NCBI GenBank assembly: GCA_030068075.1
Contig: CM057830.1
Location: 25,948,247-26,012,246 of the forward strand
Reading direction: 5' to 3'
Source of the DNA: Paguma larvata
Taxonomy: Eukaryota; Chordata; Mammalia; Carnivora; Viverridae
Length of the DNA: 64,000 bases
Below are positions 60,065 to 64,000 of this stretch, piece by piece. A program made the translations under genes and the position numbers. The notes beneath the pieces are model-generated. The model was not told the DNA's origin and did no database searches. It saw only the letters and a program-made list of their open reading frames with translations. Each line of letters opens with the position of its first letter. Within the stretch, counting starts at the first letter, position 1.

Positions 60065-61840
60065 CCAGATGAGTGCAATCCATTTAAAAATCCAAATGGC
60101 ATAGAAAAAACTAACCTAAACTTCATATGGAACCATACACCACCACAAATAACCCAAACAATCTTACGAAAGAAAAAGCTAGAGGCATGCTACTTGCTGA
60201 TTTCAAAACATATTACAAAGCTAAAGTTATTAAAACAATAAGATACTGGCATAAAGACAGGCATATAGTCTAAGGAATAGAACAGAGAGCCCATCAATAA
60301 ACCCGCATGCATGTGGTCAACTGATCTCTGCCAATAGTGCCAAGAACAATAAAGGATGGTCTCTTCAAATGATGGTACTATGAAAACTGGATATCCACAT
60401 GCAAAAGAACAAAATTGGACCTTTATCTTACAATATATATAAATATCAACTCGAAATAGGTTAAAGATTTAACTGAAAAATTGCAACCACAGGGGCGCCT
60501 AGGTGGCTCAGTCAGTTGGGCATCTGACTTTAGCTCAGGTCATGATCTCCCCACTCCCAAGTTTAAGCCCCTTGTCGGGCTTTGTGCTGACAGCTTGGAG
60601 CTTGGTGCCTGTTTCAGATTCTGTGTCTCTGTCTCTCTCTGACCCTTCCCGCTTGTACTCTGTCTCTCTTTCCTTCTCTCTCTCTCAAAAATAAATATTT
60701 TAAAAAATTGTAATCACAAAACTCCTAGAATGAAACACAAGGGGAAAGCTTCATAACACTGGTCTTAAAATGATTTTTTGGATTTGACCTAAAAAGTACA
60801 GGTGACAAAAGTAAAACTAGACAAATGGGACTGTGTAAAACTAAAAACCTCCTATACACCAAAAGAAACAATTAGCAGAATAAAACAGCAACCTACAGAA
60901 TGGGAGAAAATATCTGCAAACCATATAACTGATAAGAGATTAATATCTAAAATATATAAGGAACTCCTACAACTCAACAGGAACAAATAACCGGACCAAA
61001 AAAAAAAAATGGGCAAAGGATTTAAACAGACATTTCTTCAAAGATGACGTATGAATGAACAACAGATATATGAAAAGATGCTCAACACTAATTATGAAAA
61101 ATATGCATATCAAAACCACAAGGAGATATCACCCCACACTTGTTGGAGTGCTTATTATCATAAAGTGACAAAAAATAACAAGTACTGCTGAGAATGTGGA
61201 AAAATTGGCACCCTCTGCCATTTGCAGAAATGTAAAATGGTTCCGCTCCTCTAGGAAACAGCATAAAGGTTTCTCAAAAAAATTAAAAACAGGACTACCG
61301 TACAATCCAGCACTGCCACTTCTGGGTACATATCCACAACAACTGAAATCAGGTTCTTGAAGCGATATCTATATTCCCACGTTCATTGCAGCATTATTCA
61401 CAACAGCCAAGATATGGAAAGAAACTAAATATTCCCCAAGGGGTAAATGGATCAAGAAAATGTGGTATACCCATACGACAGAATATTATTCACCTTAAAA
61501 AACAAGAAAATCCTGCCATATGTGACAACAGGGAAGAACCTGGAATATGTTATGCTAAATGAAAGACACCAGTCAGAGAAGGACAAGTACCACCTGATAT
61601 ACTTCCACGTATATGACATATCTAATATAGTCGAACTTCGAGAAGCAGAGAATAACATGGGTGCCCGGGGCTAGAGGGAAGGGGAAATACGGAGTTCCTG
61701 TTTGTCAGGTATAAGATTGTAGTCACGCAAGAGTTACTTTCTAGAGAGGTACTATGCAATGACACGGAGTCTGTCTACAGCCAGTAGCCTATCGTGCACT
61801 ACAGACTGTTAAGAGTGTAGATCTCCTGTCACAGGTGCTT
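60065..61840 (+). mobile_element. L1 3' third with nested SINE
   Basis: ORF2 C-terminal region and 3' UTR of a moderately old L1: cttcatatggaaccatacacc, ataagatactggcataaagac, aaaatgggcaaaggatttaaacag, tccagcactgccacttctggg. Interrupted by a SINE at 60492-60704. Many frame breaks. 5'-truncated. Confidence 0.88.
60492..60704 (+). mobile_element. CAN-SINE inside L1
   Basis: Head ggggcgcctaggtggctcag and CT tract. Target-site duplication aaattgcaaccaca at 60478-60491 and aaattgtaatcaca at 60705-60718. Confidence 0.95.
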
Positions 61841-62244
61841 ATCATTTTTTTTTTTCAAAAGAAACCAAGAAAACAGTATGGTGCTAGAAATCTATGGTTA
61901 TAGAACAAAAGAAAATTCGTGTGAAGTTTAAGGCAAAACAAAACCAAAAACACTTGTTTTGTCGTAGCCAGCGTAGTCGCTTCTTCTATTTTCTGCACAA
62001 CTAAACAAATAATTACTTTTCTGACATGATGAGACTTCATAACTGAAATAAATTCAAACTATATTACAAACTGTTTTCATATTTACATGTAGAAAGTACA
62101 TTTAAAATCTTTCTTGTTAAAATAAGAGATCACTGTAACAAGCCAGATGCTTTTTTTTTTTTTTTTTTTTAATCTATCTACATAAGAGCATGCTCTTTCT
62201 GGTTTGCAGTTTCTAGAAAGGCTTTGTAGCAAATGTTGCAGGAG

Positions 62245-62590
62245 AAAATTTTACTCACTCAATCTTCTAGGCCTAGGCCACCATTAATCTACACTCTGTC
62301 TACGGGTGTGCCAATTAGGGAACTTTCCTATAAACGAAATCATACATTATATATATAATATATAATCTATGGCCTCTTCTAGCTGGCTTCTTTCTTCAGT
62401 ATGTGTTTAAGGCTCACCGATGCTGTACCAAGTATCAGTGCTTCGTTACATCTTATTATTAGTATTTCATTGTATGGATAGGCCCATTATCTTACCCTAC
62501 CCATCAGTTGATGGGCACTCGAGTTGCTTCCACTTTTTTGTTATCATGAATAATGGGGTCTGAACATCCAGGTATACTTGCTACTTCTTG
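62245..62590 (-). mobile_element. Ancient L1 3' end relic
   Basis: Reverse-strand L1 3' sequence: actttcctataaacgaaatcatac, gctggcttctttcttcag, tttcattgtatggatagg and catcagttgatgggcactcgag. Interrupted near 62347 by an AT tract. Confidence 0.75.
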
Positions 62591-63117
62591 TACAATCTAA
62601 TATCCATCCTATCAGTTATTCAAGATCCATTAAGTCACTTGTGACAAAGGGATAATAAAACATTCTCAAAGGGTTTCTCTGTGAGGACTAAGAAAGGTAA
62701 TTTATATGAAAGGTATTTGTAGAATAAAAATTACTATGAACATTGAATGCATTTTATCTGTTAATATTTTTTCATACGATGTTTGCCAGTTACCCAGCAG
62801 CAATTACATAGACCAATTTTTACCAAAGTACATTTAAAAAGTCAAGTTTTTGTTTCATTGTGAGAACACTAGTAGAGAAAAAAAAAATGTAAGAAGAGAG
62901 GAAAGTCTGAATGGCTTCCCACCCCTGTGTTAGCTCTTATTTGCTGAATACTTAATATGCTCAAAGTACTATGGAATAATACAAGAAATCAGATTTGCTC
63001 CCCTGTGCAAGTTTGGAGTAGAGCATACATATGTAAAATTCTTTGGAAATCATTATTAACTAATAAAGTGAACTATAATAGGACTTGAAATGGTGAATTT
63101 TACTAACCATTATGGAA

Positions 63118-63350
63118 AGGTATATAATATTATATATTGATACATAAAGTTATATATATATATAAATGTATAATATATAAATACATGCAAAAATAAGTTA
63201 TATAATTCAATTATGATTGAATACAATTGTAAATAATTATATATGTGTTATTTATATATATAGCATACATACCTAACATATAAATTATATATGCACATAT
63301 AATTTATAGAACTTATAATCTGTATATACAATCCCTATTTAATTAATTAT
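63118..63350. repeat. AT-rich low-complexity tract
   Basis: Dense tata/tatat motifs with several (AT)n runs (for example 63150-63166), no embedded element recognised. Confidence 0.8.
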
Positions 63351-64000
63351 TAATTATCAAGATGAACTTTCCCAAAGAGTGACTAAAACTGGCAGAGATA
63401 TTCTGGTAAATAAAAGTGTAAGGGAGGGCATTTCATTTATAAATAAATGAAGTGAAAAATTTTGGCAGTTTTATAAACAATCATCATATGTATAAAAGAT
63501 AAAAGAGAAGATATAATAATACAGACGGATAGACTGATGGTTGTATGGACAGAGAGTATGTATTATTACATATTTATATTGGAATATAACAGTTGAATCT
63601 AAGCTATCAACAAACTTTAATATTCTGAACATTTTTTAAGTAAACAGAAAAAAATGTTCAACTTTAACATAATAGGGTACAGGTAAACTAAAATAATATT
63701 CTAGTGAATAAGCTCTTTTGTCCAGCAATTACAGTATAGCCATTAACATGTATTCGATTTTAAGGGAGACTTACAGATTTCATGACAAGAAAAATGCATT
63801 ATTGTTAAATAGGTCAATGTTTGAAAATTTAGGACAGTCAGTCTTTTCCCCAATGGATTTTATAGATGCCCAGCAACGAGTTTACTGAAATCCACTAGAG
63901 GGAGCTGACGTCACTGTAAAGCGGCATTAACTGATGTCCTACCGGAAAAACAAACCCCTCAGCAAAATTGACTTTAAAGGAAAAGAAAAAGAAAAAGGCA

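Larger units (their letters stand above)
45190..64000 (-). other. DMD: DMD intron 21 (partial)
   Basis: At least 18.8 kb, against about 12.6 kb in human (memory). The full-length L1 (6.5 kb), a second L1 (about 1.8 kb) and several SINEs account for the difference. Two MIRs precede the L1. 53130-55340 and 55560-57240 are mostly unassigned sequence, with one unidentified open frame at 53308-53589. 57263-57345 is the second copy of the 83-bp duplication. 57860-59430 is unassigned and holds another open frame. 62600-64000 is AT-rich with no repeat I can name beyond simple sequence. Exon 21 was looked for and not found. Confidence 0.9.

Noticed and set aside
45190..64000. Dystrophin exon 21
   Set aside because: I scanned the minus strand for its coding sequence (ending ...ELQTI) and found none; it must lie beyond 64000.
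1..64000. CRISPR array, operon, phage or other prokaryotic system
   Set aside because: No such structure; repeats are microsatellites or retrotransposons and the genes are spliced.

Overview
This is vertebrate nuclear DNA, not a prokaryotic operon region. It has short exons bounded by AG/GT splice sites, long AT-rich introns, and many SINE and LINE-1 copies. Nineteen copies of a tRNA-Lys-derived SINE beginning ggggcacctgggtggctcag and ending in a CT-rich tract plus A tail identify a carnivoran CAN-SINE. The exact head and body variant is the cat-family type rather than the dog type, so the source is most likely a felid X chromosome. All gene-level signal belongs to the dystrophin gene (DMD), which runs on the minus strand, with its 5' side at high coordinates.

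Eight consecutive DMD exons are present, corresponding by human numbering to exons 22 to 29: 45189-45044, 41333-41121, 38389-38276, 37286-37131, 25366-25196, 19080-18898, 12717-12583 and 10973-10824. Their lengths (146, 213, 114, 156, 171, 183, 135 and 150 nt) equal the human exon lengths. All are open, and together they encode about 422 residues of the spectrin-like rod (repeats about 6 to 9). The window starts inside intron 29 and ends inside intron 21.

Layout from low to high coordinate: 1-10823 intron 29 (an old L1 with two nested SINEs, then MIR and L2 relics); 10974-12582 intron 28; 12718-18897 intron 27; 19081-25195 intron 26; 25367-37130 intron 25 (the main SINE/L1 cluster); 37287-38275 intron 24 (compact); 38390-41120 intron 23; 41334-45043 intron 22 (four SINEs); 45190-64000 part of intron 21, dominated by a full-length carnivore L1 at 45941-52395 in antisense orientation to DMD. 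That L1 keeps its 5' UTR, ORF1, ORF2, poly(A) signal and a nearly perfect 16-bp target-site duplication, but its ORFs carry a few frameshifts and one stop.

I found no undescribed genetic system. The observations most worth a second look are: (1) the full-length L1 whose 5' UTR faces exon 22 from about 750 bp away; (2) an 83-bp non-repeat-looking segment present in both intron 22 and intron 21 at 81/83 identity, about 15 kb apart; (3) an L1 piece lacking its 3' end yet flanked by a 13-bp direct repeat; (4) an 81-bp local duplication with a 334-bp period; (5) two unidentified protein-like open frames in intron 21; and (6) two antisense SINEs directly upstream of exon 23. Repeat family names and human comparisons are from memory; no database was searched.
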